Below, piece by piece: positions 37,871-47,644 of a stretch of 64,000 bases of DNA. Position numbers and translations under genes: made by a program. Within the stretch, counting starts at the first letter, position 1, and each line of letters opens with the position of its first letter. The notes under the pieces are model-generated. The model made no database searches. It was not told the DNA's origin and was given only the letters and a program-made list of their open reading frames with translations. The stretch comes from Candidatus Ichthyocystis sparus (GTDB taxonomy: Bacteria > Pseudomonadota > Gammaproteobacteria > Burkholderiales > 2013Ark19i), in NCBI RefSeq assembly GCF_900078745.1, contig NZ_FKII01000045.1, forward strand, positions 62,001 to 126,000. Direction: 5' to 3'.

Positions 37871-38498
37871 TGAGGAGCGCGCAGAGATTTTTGAGCGCTT
37901 TAAGAAGGATAGGCCTGAACCGACTACGGAACTGGTGTATGAGGGCGGGTATCAGCTTCTGGTTGCTGTTATTTTGTCTGCGCAGGCTACTGATAAAAGT
38001 GTAAATAATGTAACTGCAAACTTGTTTAAGGTTGCTCCATCCCCGCATAGCATGGTGGCTATGGGTAAAGAGAAGCTATCAGAGTTTATACGGACCGTAG
38101 GACTATATAGAAATAAGGCCAGCAACATAATTAGAGCTTCTGAAAAACTCATAAAAGACCATGGGGGAGACGTTCCGAGTTCATATGATGAACTGGTTGC
38201 GTTGCCTGGAGTGGGAAGAAAAACAGCACAGGTCGTACTGAACACACTTTTTAACCATCCGGTAATCGCGGTTGATACCCATGTGTTCAGGGTTTCCAAT
38301 CGTACTGGAATAGCCAGCAGCAAGAACGTTGCTGATATGGATAAGAAGATTAACAAAGCAGTTCCGATAAAGTATAAAAAGTACGCTCACCATTGGCTTA
38401 TACTTCACGGTAGGTACACATGTAGATCACAAAAACCACTATGCGGAAGGTGCATAATAATGGACCTATGTGAATATCAAAATAAAAATCTGGACTAA
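37863..38498 (+). CDS. nth: Endonuclease III
   Basis: A DNA glycosylase/AP lyase for oxidised pyrimidines. The helix-hairpin-helix LPGVGRKTAQVV and the catalytic Asp in VDTHVFRVSNR are present, with the catalytic Lys in the helix before (LPGVGRKT). The [4Fe-4S] loop has spacing C-x6-C-x2-C-x5-C at the C-terminus. The 211 residues equal E. coli Nth. It follows rnfE with an overlap, as in E. coli, linking it to redox genes. Confidence 0.96.
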   Translation: MSDEERAEIFERFKKDRPEPTTELVYEGGYQLLVAVILSAQATDKSVNNVTANLFKVAPSPHSMVAMGKEKLSEFIRTVGLYRNKASNIIRASEKLIKDHGGDVPSSYDELVALPGVGRKTAQVVLNTLFNHPVIAVDTHVFRVSNRTGIASSKNVADMDKKINKAVPIKYKKYAHHWLILHGRYTCRSQKPLCGRCIIMDLCEYQNKNLD

Positions 38499-38543
38499 TA
38501 TTATGAATGTAAAAACTTACTTGGTATGTATTATGGTGTGCCT

Positions 38544-39305
38544 ATGCTAATCGTTCTATCAACATCTAAAACACTCAACACTGCATGTTACTTGGGCGAG
38601 AGATGGACGCTACCAAGGCACCTAGATTCATCTGCTAAATTAGCAAAAATGATATCGTCCCTCTCCTTTGTCCAGCTACAAAACACCATGTCACTATCTG
38701 ACAAACTGACGGAACTCAACTACAAGCGTTACCAGGAGTGGAGTTCTGACCACCTGCCTGAAAACTCCCAGCCTGCTATTTTTACCTATAGTGGTGAGGT
38801 ATACGAGGGGCTTAATATACAAAGCATCCCCGAGAAAAACTATGCTTGGCTGCAAAAACATGTACGATTATTGTCGGGTCTGTATGGAGTATTAAGGCCA
38901 TTGGATAGAATACAGCCATACCGCTTGGAGATGAAGACACAATTCAGACAAGAACCAAATGAGCTATATAGCTTTTGGGAAAAGCTAGTACGGGATGATA
39001 TTAATGAAGATCTAGTAGATATAGCATCGGATATTATTATTAACCTTGCATCTGAGGAGTATTCTCGTGTAACTCGTTTAGTTAAGGCAAAGATTATTCA
39101 GCCAATTTTTCAGGACTGGTCTAAGGGATCTTACAAGGTAATAAGCTTTTATGCTAAAAAAGCTCGTGGCATGATGGTAAATTATGCGGCCATAAAACAA
39201 ATAACCAATCATCTTGATTTACTATCATTTAATATCGGTGGGTACAATTTCTGTCCAGATAAATCTGATGATACGCGTTGGATTTTCCGCAGGCGTATTA
39301 AGTAA
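38544..39305 (+). CDS. yaaA: Peroxide stress protein YaaA (UPF0246)
   Basis: A cytosolic protein that lowers intracellular iron and oxidative DNA damage during peroxide stress in E. coli. The ATG at 38544 gives MLIVLSTSKTLN, the family N-terminus; the upstream ATG adds six residues without support. The core GLYGVLRPLDRIQPYRLEM and the C-terminal KKARGMMVNYA segments are clear. 253 residues, the standard size. Only 45 nt after nth, so probably part of the same transcript, placing peroxide defence next to the Rnf complex. Confidence 0.93.
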   Translation: MLIVLSTSKTLNTACYLGERWTLPRHLDSSAKLAKMISSLSFVQLQNTMSLSDKLTELNYKRYQEWSSDHLPENSQPAIFTYSGEVYEGLNIQSIPEKNYAWLQKHVRLLSGLYGVLRPLDRIQPYRLEMKTQFRQEPNELYSFWEKLVRDDINEDLVDIASDIIINLASEEYSRVTRLVKAKIIQPIFQDWSKGSYKVISFYAKKARGMMVNYAAIKQITNHLDLLSFNIGGYNFCPDKSDDTRWIFRRRIK

Positions 39306-39329
39306 AACAAGAAACTCATAAGGAATTCT

Positions 39330-40469
39330 ATGATTACGGTGAATAGTGCTTTTGATTCGGGAGCTATTGACATTATAGATGTGTCCGATCCTCTAAATAT
39401 TAGACTCAATATCCGCCGTGATTTAGCTTCTGAGTTTCGTCAGTGGTTTTGCTTCCGTGTGACAGGAAAGTGCTCTCAGAAGTACGTAATTAGACTTTGT
39501 AATCATGGTGACACTAGCTACAAGGATGGATTCAACGACTATAATGCCTTTGTATCAACTGATTATGAAAATTGGGAGAGAGTTCCTTGCCACATAGATG
39601 GAAGTAATTTTTGTATAACTTATACATCACCTACCAGCTTTTTCTACATAAGCTACTTTGAGCCGTATACCTGGGAAAGGCACATAAGATTGCTGAGTGT
39701 TGCCAACAAATCTGGTATTGCACAAATCGAAACATGGGGAGTAAGCAAGGAGGGAAGGCCTATTGACGCAGTAGTAATTAACTCATCACTCAATATGCAG
39801 AGAAAGGTATGGCTTATAGCTCGTCAACATCCGGGGGAAACCATGGCTGAATTCTTTATGGAGGGGTTCATTCACCGCCTGTTGGACACTACAGACAAAG
39901 TCTCTTCCGAGCTGAGGAAGTTATGTTCCTTTTACATGGTGCCCAACATGAACCCTGATGGCAGCGTACACGGCAACCTTCGCACCAATTGCTCTGGAAA
40001 AAATTTGAACCGAGAGTGGACAAACCCTAGCGCCGATGGCTCTCCTGAAGTTTTGTATGTACGTAACCAAATGCATGAAATAGGTGTGGATTGCTTTTTT
40101 GATGTACATGGTGATGAATCTATACCTTATGTTTTTACTGATCCTTGCCTAGATAACTCTGTAGGTAAAAATGATGTGGAAAGAATGAGTAACGATGAAC
40201 ACCATCTATTATCAATGATTGAGAAGCACTGCAGAAATTTTCAATACAAGACTGGTTATGAACATTCACATTATACGGAAGAAGAGATTTTATCTATGGC
40301 AAGGGGATATGTGAGTAAGGTATTTTCTTGTCCATCTATAACTATAGAAATGCCCTTTAAGGACCACACTCCTAATAAAAATCCCAAAACAGGGTGGAAC
40401 GGATGTAGAAGTATTGAACTAGGTAAGGAGTGGGTAGATGGCTTACTTGCTTACTTTAAAGTAGGCTAA
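39330..40469 (+). CDS. M14-family zinc carboxypeptidase (cytosolic-type)
   Basis: A metallocarboxypeptidase with an N-terminal beta-sandwich domain (residues 1-130) followed by the catalytic domain. Zinc ligands are His and Glu in RQHPGETMAE (about residue 171-174) and a further His in FDVHGDE; the general-base Glu is in ITIEMPFKD. NLNREW and NMNPDGSVHGN are family segments. The order matches the M14D group, related to eukaryotic cytosolic carboxypeptidases, some of which trim glutamate from tubulin. Here, in bacteria, the substrate is unknown. No signal peptide was seen. AAGGAA precedes the ATG, 24 nt after yaaA. Confidence 0.9.
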   Translation: MITVNSAFDSGAIDIIDVSDPLNIRLNIRRDLASEFRQWFCFRVTGKCSQKYVIRLCNHGDTSYKDGFNDYNAFVSTDYENWERVPCHIDGSNFCITYTSPTSFFYISYFEPYTWERHIRLLSVANKSGIAQIETWGVSKEGRPIDAVVINSSLNMQRKVWLIARQHPGETMAEFFMEGFIHRLLDTTDKVSSELRKLCSFYMVPNMNPDGSVHGNLRTNCSGKNLNREWTNPSADGSPEVLYVRNQMHEIGVDCFFDVHGDESIPYVFTDPCLDNSVGKNDVERMSNDEHHLLSMIEKHCRNFQYKTGYEHSHYTEEEILSMARGYVSKVFSCPSITIEMPFKDHTPNKNPKTGWNGCRSIELGKEWVDGLLAYFKVG

Positions 40470-40623
40470 ATTTTGGTAATATTACCCTGTGTAACAAAAT
40501 CAGCGTATACGTAAATTAGTTTGTTACATAAACTGGTTACTAATGGGTTACTACAAAGTTGGTCCATAATTGAGGCATATGTCACTATACATAATTAGTG
40601 GCAATCTTTGTAGAGAGAAATTT

Positions 40624-41172
40624 ATGCCCCAAAAAATACCCAAAGTCATATGCGTTGATCTTGATGGAACTTTAATCGCGGAAGATGTAGGAAAGATAGC
40701 AATCTGCACCTGGTCGCGTATGCCGTTAAAGAAAAGAATGAGCTTTATTCCGTACCTGATTCAAGGCAAGTTGTTTTTCAAATACAAGCTATCGCAAGTG
40801 ATAAATATAAATCCCAATAATCTCAAATACAACGATAAGTTAGTTAATTGGCTAGCGCAAAAGAAAAAAGAAGGACACACTGTAATTTTAGCAAGTGCTT
40901 CACAAAAAAATTATGTGGAAGCTATATTCAATCATATCAATATATTTGATGATTATCATGCTTCAGATGACAAAGTACACCTAATTGGAGTAAACAAGGG
41001 AAAGCTACTAGCAGAAAAATATGGTGCCCACAAATTCTTATATTGTGGAAACAGCTGGCTTGATCTTGGAGTATGGCATTATGCCAGCCACGCTGTAATA
41101 GTAAATCTACCATTTATTCCAAGAAAAATAATAGAAAAAACTGGTAAAGTGGTGGATGTATTCAACCTGTAG
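40624..41172 (+). CDS. HAD-superfamily phosphatase
   Basis: A small soluble HAD hydrolase. Motif I is VDLDGTL (near residue 11), motif II ASAS, motif III a Lys in NKGKLLAEKY, and motif IV GNSWLDLGVW, where the usual GDSxxD has Asn, leaving D in LDL. The pattern most resembles the HAD domain often fused to UbiA-type prenyltransferases, here standing alone. Substrate is unknown. The ATG at 40624 has AGAGAG upstream and is preferred over those at 40570 and 40579. Flanked by two gaps, it is probably a single-gene unit. Confidence 0.8.
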   Translation: MPQKIPKVICVDLDGTLIAEDVGKIAICTWSRMPLKKRMSFIPYLIQGKLFFKYKLSQVININPNNLKYNDKLVNWLAQKKKEGHTVILASASQKNYVEAIFNHINIFDDYHASDDKVHLIGVNKGKLLAEKYGAHKFLYCGNSWLDLGVWHYASHAVIVNLPFIPRKIIEKTGKVVDVFNL

Positions 41173-41567
41173 GATAGAAATGTGCATAGATAATGTATAG
41201 CATCGCAGCAAAACATACACGACAGCATGTATTTAGGATTGACGATCTATAGATGTAATACAACAGATAAATCGAAACGAAGGAAGCATCTACTCTACAA
41301 AATTTGATTAAGGGAAAAATTCCACCACCTTAAGCAACCGCATGAAAAAGCTTAGCATGGCTCCCGCGATATAGTAGCCAACAGATATTATTATGTATTA
41401 TGAATAATCAATTATGTGGTATTTATTTTCCCAAAATAATTTAGACCTATGGTCGATTATGTACAAAATTAACAAACATGATAGCAATTTGTACAGACTA
41501 TTTTTACTTGCGATCATAAGACACTACAGTGATAAACTGATCACATTGTGTTGTTACGGTGGTTTAT
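41173..41567. other. 395-bp AT-rich upstream region of the heptad-repeat gene
   Basis: No coding sequence was found. It contains short AT-rich inverted repeats, for instance ATTATT and AATAAT arms around 41386-41407. I see no convincing -35/-10 pair. It must carry the promoter of the following gene and any terminator of the HAD gene. Confidence 0.4.
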
Positions 41568-43880
41568 ATGAATGTAGGTGATACGTGCCCTGACTTAGAT
41601 TTACTTGATAACGATCTTGATTGGCCTACTGTAGGTAATAGAGGCGAAGAAAATGAACAAAGTATAACTACGGCGTTAATGCAAGAACAAAGAGAAGAAA
41701 ACTACATTCCATCATATTCACCAATTAATGAGTATAGATCAACAATAGATGAATCTGAACTTAGCACTGAGCTTCTAACATTGGGTGATGATAATTTTTA
41801 TCTATCCCCACAGCTTCAGCAAAAATATGTGCCAAGCACTAGCTCAGAATGTGTACCAGGCACTAGCTCAGAAATGAATACTCAACCAGTAAACACATTA
41901 CCTATATCTGTAAGTAAACAGGAACAACCCATTGGGGGTAAAACCCAATTTATTGGAAATCAAATGAAGACCTTAGATGGTCAAATAAGACTTACTGGCA
42001 ATTCACTACTACTTATAGGTAATACAATACGACCTATCAGTAATCCAATGCAACTTGTAGGCAATCCAATACTACCCATCAGTAATCAAATAGTGCTTAT
42101 AGGTAATACAATACGACCTATTGGTAATCCGATGCAACCTACTGTTAATCCGATGCAACCTACTGTTAATCCGATGCAACCTACTGTTAATCCGATACAA
42201 CCTGCTGTTAATCCGATACAACCTGCTGTTAATCCGATACAACCTGCTGTTAATCCGATACAACCTACTGTTAATCCGATGCAACCTACTGTTAATCCGA
42301 TACAACCTGCTGTACCAAGTACTAGTAAAGAATCACGATCTCAATTAAAAAAAACACCGCTTCCCATGTCGGCTAATAGTAAACACAGCCATAGATTTAC
42401 TATGATTAAAACAGCTACACACTCCTTCTCTAAATACCGTGGCCTTAAGATAGATAATGAAACTGGAAATGCCCTTGCTAATTTCGTTGAGTCGTTATCT
42501 AATGAGCTAGATGAAGACATCAGATCATCAGTACTTGGGATAAGAAAAACTTACCTAACGTATTTAGCAAACAGAGTGTCCTGGGATACTATTACACTTA
42601 GTATAAGGTTTGCAGCAGATGATATAGCATTAAAGCATGCCCTAAGATTCTCACAAAATTATGCCCCAAAAATAAAATCATCACTGTCATCTGCAAAGAT
42701 ATTTGATAATAATAGATATAGGAACATATCTGTGGCAGAAACGAAGCTTGTTTTCTGCACTTTAAGAAGGGACACTGTTATAAAATCAATAAGAGATTTA
42801 GAAGCACGAATAATGTCTTTATTGCCTGAGTACAGAGCAGAAAGACCAGTTGATAGCAGTGCACAACACAAAGCTTATAGTACAAACTTGGTGGATGATG
42901 CAGATAACAGCAAGCTGCACCTTAATATACCAGAAGAATACAACCTTGTGTCTGAGGACACACTAAAAAAAACATGTCTCTTATTTGCAGTAAATGAAAA
43001 TCTGGAATCAATGAAAAACTCGACACTACCTAGTGACGTACTTAAATTAGTTAAAAATGTCGATTTTTTAGATAATGTCGCTTCGTGCATAAAAGATCTA
43101 TTAATTAGAGACATATGTAAAATTAACCTCTGCATAAACTCATCTGCTTTTACAAAGTTGGAATCAATTGATTATGCATTTATAGAACTAGATATGCTAA
43201 ACAAATCATCAAATTTAGATTATGATAATCCTATATGGGGAAAAATATTTACCGCTGACGTACGTAAAAAATTAGAAGAAATCGTATCTAACAGTATACT
43301 TAATACAATACCAGAGTCTAATAACAAAATACTTGAGAATATGGTAAATTTTTTTAGAGATTTAAAATCTAAAAGTCCAGAATTTAATGTTTCAGAAAAA
43401 ATTGTAAGTTGCATGATGGACAATGTTAAAAAGGGACGCATACTACTGAAGGATTTTTTCTGTACTACCTTAAGAAAAGAGCTAGTATTATCACGTAGAT
43501 ATCACCACAAAATATCTCAAATGCAAGTAAGTATCAAAGAAAAGTATAAAATCTCTCCTGAAATAGCTATTTTATTAGAGATGATATCTAAGTTGTGCTC
43601 TAGCGGTAGCACTGAATGTGAAGTAAGAAGTAAAGTTGATAGCAACCTAATTAAGTTCATAAATGTTTCTAGATCATTACTAGAACCAGAATGCAAATCA
43701 ATACAACTACTACTAAAAAAATCACCGGTTATAGTTAACGGTACCGTGTCACACATTAGTGATTCATACTGCAGTGAAATAACTAATCAAATTATGCTGG
43801 ACATTATACATACTGAATGGTCGCATGCAAAAAATAAGCTTTATAAAGATTGCATAAAAAGGGCAAACATAAAAAAATAG
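41568..43880 (+). CDS. 770-residue unassigned protein with a heptad-repeat array
   Basis: The ATG at 41568 is preceded by ACGGTGG; a GTG at 41559 in frame is an alternative. Residues 1-120 are acidic, low in hydrophobicity and contain a duplicated PSTSSE / PGTSSE motif. Residues 122-249 are 18 seven-residue units, from divergent copies to nine near-identical copies of NP-[MI]-Q-P-[TA]-V. Residues 250-770 are Lys/Ser/Asn-rich and helical, with no membrane segments or recognised domain. No signal peptide. The architecture (disordered N-terminus, repeat stalk, helical tail), AT-rich codons, long upstream gap and isolation resemble secreted effectors of intracellular bacteria. That is inference, since no family was recognised. 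Confidence 0.7.
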   Translation: MNVGDTCPDLDLLDNDLDWPTVGNRGEENEQSITTALMQEQREENYIPSYSPINEYRSTIDESELSTELLTLGDDNFYLSPQLQQKYVPSTSSECVPGTSSEMNTQPVNTLPISVSKQEQPIGGKTQFIGNQMKTLDGQIRLTGNSLLLIGNTIRPISNPMQLVGNPILPISNQIVLIGNTIRPIGNPMQPTVNPMQPTVNPMQPTVNPIQPAVNPIQPAVNPIQPAVNPIQPTVNPMQPTVNPIQPAVPSTSKESRSQLKKTPLPMSANSKHSHRFTMIKTATHSFSKYRGLKIDNETGNALANFVESLSNELDEDIRSSVLGIRKTYLTYLANRVSWDTITLSIRFAADDIALKHALRFSQNYAPKIKSSLSSAKIFDNNRYRNISVAETKLVFCTLRRDTVIKSIRDLEARIMSLLPEYRAERPVDSSAQHKAYSTNLVDDADNSKLHLNIPEEYNLVSEDTLKKTCLLFAVNENLESMKNSTLPSDVLKLVKNVDFLDNVASCIKDLLIRDICKINLCINSSAFTKLESIDYAFIELDMLNKSSNLDYDNPIWGKIFTADVRKKLEEIVSNSILNTIPESNNKILENMVNFFRDLKSKSPEFNVSEKIVSCMMDNVKKGRILLKDFFCTTLRKELVLSRRYHHKISQMQVSIKEKYKISPEIAILLEMISKLCSSGSTECEVRSKVDSNLIKFINVSRSLLEPECKSIQLLLKKSPVIVNGTVSHISDSYCSEITNQIMLDIIHTEWSHAKNKLYKDCIKRANIKK
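41931..42314 (+). repeat. 21-bp tandem repeat array encoding heptads
   Basis: Nine 21-bp units (42126-42314), each AAT-CCG-AT[G/A]-CAA-CCT-[A/G]CT-GTT/A, differ by at most a few bases. They follow nine more degenerate units (41931-42125) with the same period, in which a 26-bp stretch starting CTTATAGGTAATACAATACG occurs twice. Because the units contain no stop in several frames, both strands stay open here in other frames. Confidence 0.9.
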
Positions 43881-43924
43881 TTATTATTTGCTATGCAAAG
43901 TCTACGTATCTCATAAACTGCACA

Positions 43925-44350
43925 TTACAAAACATCCACAATGTGCACATAAAATTTTATATTTTCCCCAGATAAGGGATGATTAAAATCTACTAAGACA
44001 CTATCGTCATTAAACTCTACAATCACCCCTGTGACAGACAGTCCCTTATTTTTTATTGAGACAAGGCGGCATTTGTCAATATCATTCTTTGCAATAAAAG
44101 ACTTTTTAACTGTCTTCAAAAGATCGTCTCTCCTAAAACCAAAAGACTCTCCAGGAGATAAAAAAAACTCCCGCCTATCACCACTAGACAGTCCAATCAA
44201 ACAATCCTCAAAGAAACTGTTCAACGTACCCTCACCTATCTTAAGGGTAGCGGGCGTAGAAGAAAAATTATCCAATACAATTTCAGCTGTCCTATCAACT
44301 TTTATTTGATAAAAAAGGGTAACTAAACTCCCATAATCAATGACTTTCAC
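43925..44350 (-). CDS. fkpB: FKBP-type peptidyl-prolyl isomerase (FkpB/SlpA-like)
   Basis: A short FKBP-type isomerase of the SlyD/SlpA group with the insert-in-flap domain. Family pieces IGEGTLNSFFEDCLIGLSSGDRREF, SPGESFGFRRDDLL and the ending VDFNHPLSGENIKFYVHI are clear. A GTG at 44348-44350 is preceded by AGCGAGGA at five bases and gives 141 residues, while the longer frame begins with TTG. Overlaps lspA by 14 nt. The ileS-lspA-fkpB order is the conserved proteobacterial one; ispH, the usual fourth gene, lies 16 kb away instead. Confidence 0.88.
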   Translation of the reverse strand: MKVIDYGSLVTLFYQIKVDRTAEIVLDNFSSTPATLKIGEGTLNSFFEDCLIGLSSGDRREFFLSPGESFGFRRDDLLKTVKKSFIAKNDIDKCRLVSIKNKGLSVTGVIVEFNDDSVLVDFNHPLSGENIKFYVHIVDVL

Positions 44351-44819
44351 TAAATCCTCGCTGATTATAGACAATCAGAATAATAGCTCCCAAGGTAATA
44401 AAAAAATCAGATACATTAAAAGACGGCCATGACCATTGATGAAAATGCCATTGAATAAAATCTAATACAGCTCCCCTAAAAATACGATCTATAGAATTGC
44501 TAACACCTCCTGCTATTATCAAAATAGCTCCTTTTGATCCCCAACCACGCAAATTACCTTTATACATCATAATAAGTAAAAACAAGCTTACTAATAATGT
44601 AGCAGCGATAAACAAATAATTTTGCTTGCCATCTTGGTGATTCATAAAACCAAACGCAGCACCATAATTTAGTACTAAATTCCAATTCATATAGTCATTA
44701 ACATAAACAGGATGATAAAACGAGAGAGAAGAAATAGCCCAATATTTAGTTAACTGATCTGCAAGTACTATCACAAAAAAAATAACCATCAAATTGTAGC
44801 TAAATTTTGTACTACGCAT
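44337..44819 (-). CDS. lspA: Signal peptidase II (lipoprotein signal peptidase)
   Basis: Cleaves prolipoprotein signal peptides at the membrane. The ATG at 44817-44819 is preceded by GGAGAGGAG and starts 160 residues; the longer frame overlaps ileS. Four membrane segments, the QLTKYWAI start, and the catalytic Asp pair in GGVSNSIDRIFRGAVLDFIQWHFHQWSWPSFNVSDF (the two Asp are at SIDR and NVSD) are present. The start overlaps ileS by eight bases. Confidence 0.94.
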   Translation of the reverse strand: MRSTKFSYNLMVIFFVIVLADQLTKYWAISSLSFYHPVYVNDYMNWNLVLNYGAAFGFMNHQDGKQNYLFIAATLLVSLFLLIMMYKGNLRGWGSKGAILIIAGGVSNSIDRIFRGAVLDFIQWHFHQWSWPSFNVSDFFITLGAIILIVYNQRGFSESH

Positions 44820-47613
44820 AATAGCGCTCCTCTCCACCGCCTTTAATATTGCTAAAACAACGATTACATATGCCTGGAAACTCTTCCGAAACATTTGTCA
44901 CTTTACACACATGCCAACAGCGAAGACACTTGTTGCCTTTAGCAGATGAAACATCAATACAAAGTACATCACTTTCTGTAGCACGTAATAAATTAACCTC
45001 AGCCACCATAAATACAAATCGAAGCTCATTACCAATTGATACAAGCTGCTCATAATCTTCCGCATTTCCCAGAGTAACGATAACACTAGCCTCCCAGGAG
45101 GTGGCAAGATTTTCTTTCTCTCGCACTAATTCCATTGCTCTCATAACCTCTACGCGAACTCTCCTAACTGTATCCCATCTGTTACGTAAATTATCAGTAC
45201 AGGTAAGTACAGGAAGTTGGTGCCACCCATTTAAAAGAATGTAATCGTCGTTATCATTAAGATATTTCCATGCTTCATCTGAGGTAAAACAAAGAATAGG
45301 GGCACAAACAGATAACAAAGATCTAGCTATATGGTGGAGTACTGTTTGAACCGAACGACGGGGAGCAGAACTTATATGGCATGAATATAGTCTATCTTTA
45401 ACAATATCAAGATAAAATGCACCCAAATCATCACTGCAAAACTTGTAAATCGCTCTAACTACAGAAGAAAAATCATAACACTCATAGTAATTCTTAGCGC
45501 TAGATAAGAAATCCTCAGTAACCAGCAGCATGTACTTATCTAAATCTAACAAATTATCAATGTGTAAAATATCCTCGTTAACAGCACAATCACTTACATT
45601 AGCCAACAAAAAACGCGTGGTATTACGAATACGTCGGTAAATATCAACCGTACTGCTTAAAGTACTGTCAGACAAAGACATTTCACGGGTATAGTCAGTA
45701 GACGCAACCCACAGTCTTAAAATGTCAGCACCCTTTGTTTCAATAATTGATTGCGGAGAAATAATATTGCCGCGCGATTTTGACATCTTATAGCCATCAG
45801 CATCGACTACAAAGCCGTGTGTAATAAGCTGATTGTACGGTCTTCTTTGGTCCAAAGCACACGATGTTAAAAGAGACGAATGAAACCAACCTCTATGCTG
45901 ATCAGATCCTTCCAAATACACATCAGCTGGATACTGCAAAATATCTCTGTGCGATCCCCTCAGAACTGTACTATGAGTAACGCCAGAATCAAACCATACA
46001 TCTACTGTATCCATTAACTTATAGTAATATTTTGCCTCATCACCTAGCCACTCTTCAATAGATACATCTTGCCATATTTCAATACCATTTTTTTCTATGA
46101 GTTTGGCAACACGCTCAATAAATTCCTCAGTACGGGGATGAACATCATCAGTATCACGATGCAAAAAAAATGGTAACGGTACACCCCAACGCCTTTGGCG
46201 AGACAAACACCAATCAGAACGTGAGGAGACCATGCTACGCAAACGAGAATGTCCGCGAGAAGGGTGAAACTCAATCTTCTCTATCTCACTCAAAGAAAGC
46301 GAGCGAATAGTATCACGTGTTCCGGGTAAACTCTTATCCAAACAAATAAACCACTGCGGAGTAGCTCTAAAAATAGTTGGGGTTCTATGGCGCCAACAGT
46401 GAGGATAACTATGCTTTATTGAGTGACAAGAAATTAGGGTATTTTTGTTGCGAAGCATGTCTATAACTAATGAATCCGCATCCCGCAAATTTACATCAGC
46501 AAAAAATTCCACAGATTTGGAGAAATTACCATCATTTTGTATAAGTATTTTGGGTATTATGCCATTATCCAAACAGACCTTGTAGTCATGCAGACCGTGT
46601 GCAGGAGCAGTATGAACAATACCGGTACCGGAATCTGCAGTTACATGATCTCCATACAAAACAGGTACATCTAAATTGTATATGGGATGACAAACTCTCA
46701 TGCCCTGCAAACAAGATCCAGGCAATATGAGTTCTATAGAAACACTATCTTCGGACCAAGAACAACGAGATACAAACTGGCCTTTTAGATCCTCAGCTAC
46801 AATCATGTATCCACGAGGAGTACTCAAGAGTAAATAACACATACTCTTGTTAACGCAAATTGCTTGATTAGATGGCAAAGTCCACGGAGTAGTTGTCCAG
46901 ATCACCACATATACTTGGCTAAATTTAGAACACTTATCCCTTATCTCAATGGGCCATTCCGTAATACTAAGTGCTACATCTATCGATTGTGAAAATTTAT
47001 CCTCGTATTCAACTTCAGCCTCAGCTAAAGCAGAGGCACAGTCCAAACACCAGTGAACAGGCTTTAAACCCCTAGTTAACAAGCCCTTTTCATAAAGCTT
47101 GGATATTATCCTGACTTCGTTTGCCTCTAGAGAAAAATCCATGGTTAAGTATGGATTTTGCCAGTCAGCCAAAACTCCCAAACGAATAAAATCTTTTTTT
47201 TGCCTCTCAATTTGAGAGAGCGCATAAGACCTGCATAGTTTAAACAATTCATGGATGGGAAGATCACGGCCATACATTTTTTCAATTTGAATCTCAATTG
47301 GCATACCATGACAATCCCAACCTGGAACCAAAACTGCATTGAACCCCGTAATGGTCTTGTATCGAACTATAATATCCTTCAAAATCTTATTTACTGCATG
47401 CCCCATATGTATATCGCCGTTAGCATATGGTGGCCCATCATGTAAGACAAAAGGCTTACATGACTTCATTTTATCTCTTAAGCGTGAAACAAACCCGCTC
47501 TTCTTTTGGTGTTCTATCCAGATTTCCTCGTTCTTGGATAAATTCGCACGCATAGGAAAGGAAGTGTCAGGCAAATTCAAAGTGTGGCGATACCTATCTG
47601 TCTTCTTAGGCAT
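44812..47613 (-). CDS. ileS: Isoleucyl-tRNA synthetase
   Basis: Charges tRNA-Ile and edits valine. The HIGH motif reads HMGH (NGDIHMGHAVNK), the class I KMSKS is in YKMSKSRGNI, and the CP1 editing domain contains TTPWTLPSNQAI. A C-terminal zinc ribbon has CLRCWHVC and CNRCF. The 933 residues are the usual bacterial type. It is first in the ileS-lspA-fkpB operon, with lspA starting inside its last codons. A GAAGG-like leader precedes the ATG at 47613. Confidence 0.97.
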   Translation of the reverse strand: MPKKTDRYRHTLNLPDTSFPMRANLSKNEEIWIEHQKKSGFVSRLRDKMKSCKPFVLHDGPPYANGDIHMGHAVNKILKDIIVRYKTITGFNAVLVPGWDCHGMPIEIQIEKMYGRDLPIHELFKLCRSYALSQIERQKKDFIRLGVLADWQNPYLTMDFSLEANEVRIISKLYEKGLLTRGLKPVHWCLDCASALAEAEVEYEDKFSQSIDVALSITEWPIEIRDKCSKFSQVYVVIWTTTPWTLPSNQAICVNKSMCYLLLSTPRGYMIVAEDLKGQFVSRCSWSEDSVSIELILPGSCLQGMRVCHPIYNLDVPVLYGDHVTADSGTGIVHTAPAHGLHDYKVCLDNGIIPKILIQNDGNFSKSVEFFADVNLRDADSLVIDMLRNKNTLISCHSIKHSYPHCWRHRTPTIFRATPQWFICLDKSLPGTRDTIRSLSLSEIEKIEFHPSRGHSRLRSMVSSRSDWCLSRQRRWGVPLPFFLHRDTDDVHPRTEEFIERVAKLIEKNGIEIWQDVSIEEWLGDEAKYYYKLMDTVDVWFDSGVTHSTVLRGSHRDILQYPADVYLEGSDQHRGWFHSSLLTSCALDQRRPYNQLITHGFVVDADGYKMSKSRGNIISPQSIIETKGADILRLWVASTDYTREMSLSDSTLSSTVDIYRRIRNTTRFLLANVSDCAVNEDILHIDNLLDLDKYMLLVTEDFLSSAKNYYECYDFSSVVRAIYKFCSDDLGAFYLDIVKDRLYSCHISSAPRRSVQTVLHHIARSLLSVCAPILCFTSDEAWKYLNDNDDYILLNGWHQLPVLTCTDNLRNRWDTVRRVRVEVMRAMELVREKENLATSWEASVIVTLGNAEDYEQLVSIGNELRFVFMVAEVNLLRATESDVLCIDVSSAKGNKCLRCWHVCKVTNVSEEFPGICNRCFSNIKGGGEERYYA

Positions 47614-47644
47614 AATTATTTAAAACCTTCAAAAAATATGTTCT

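Noticed and set aside
42126-42314. CRISPR array
   Set aside because: The units are contiguous with no unique spacers and encode an in-frame protein repeat.
42072-42348. Long open frames on both strands across the heptad repeats
   Set aside because: They exist only because the 21-bp unit lacks stops in those frames; the encoded RINSRLY-type repeats have no flanking coding signal.
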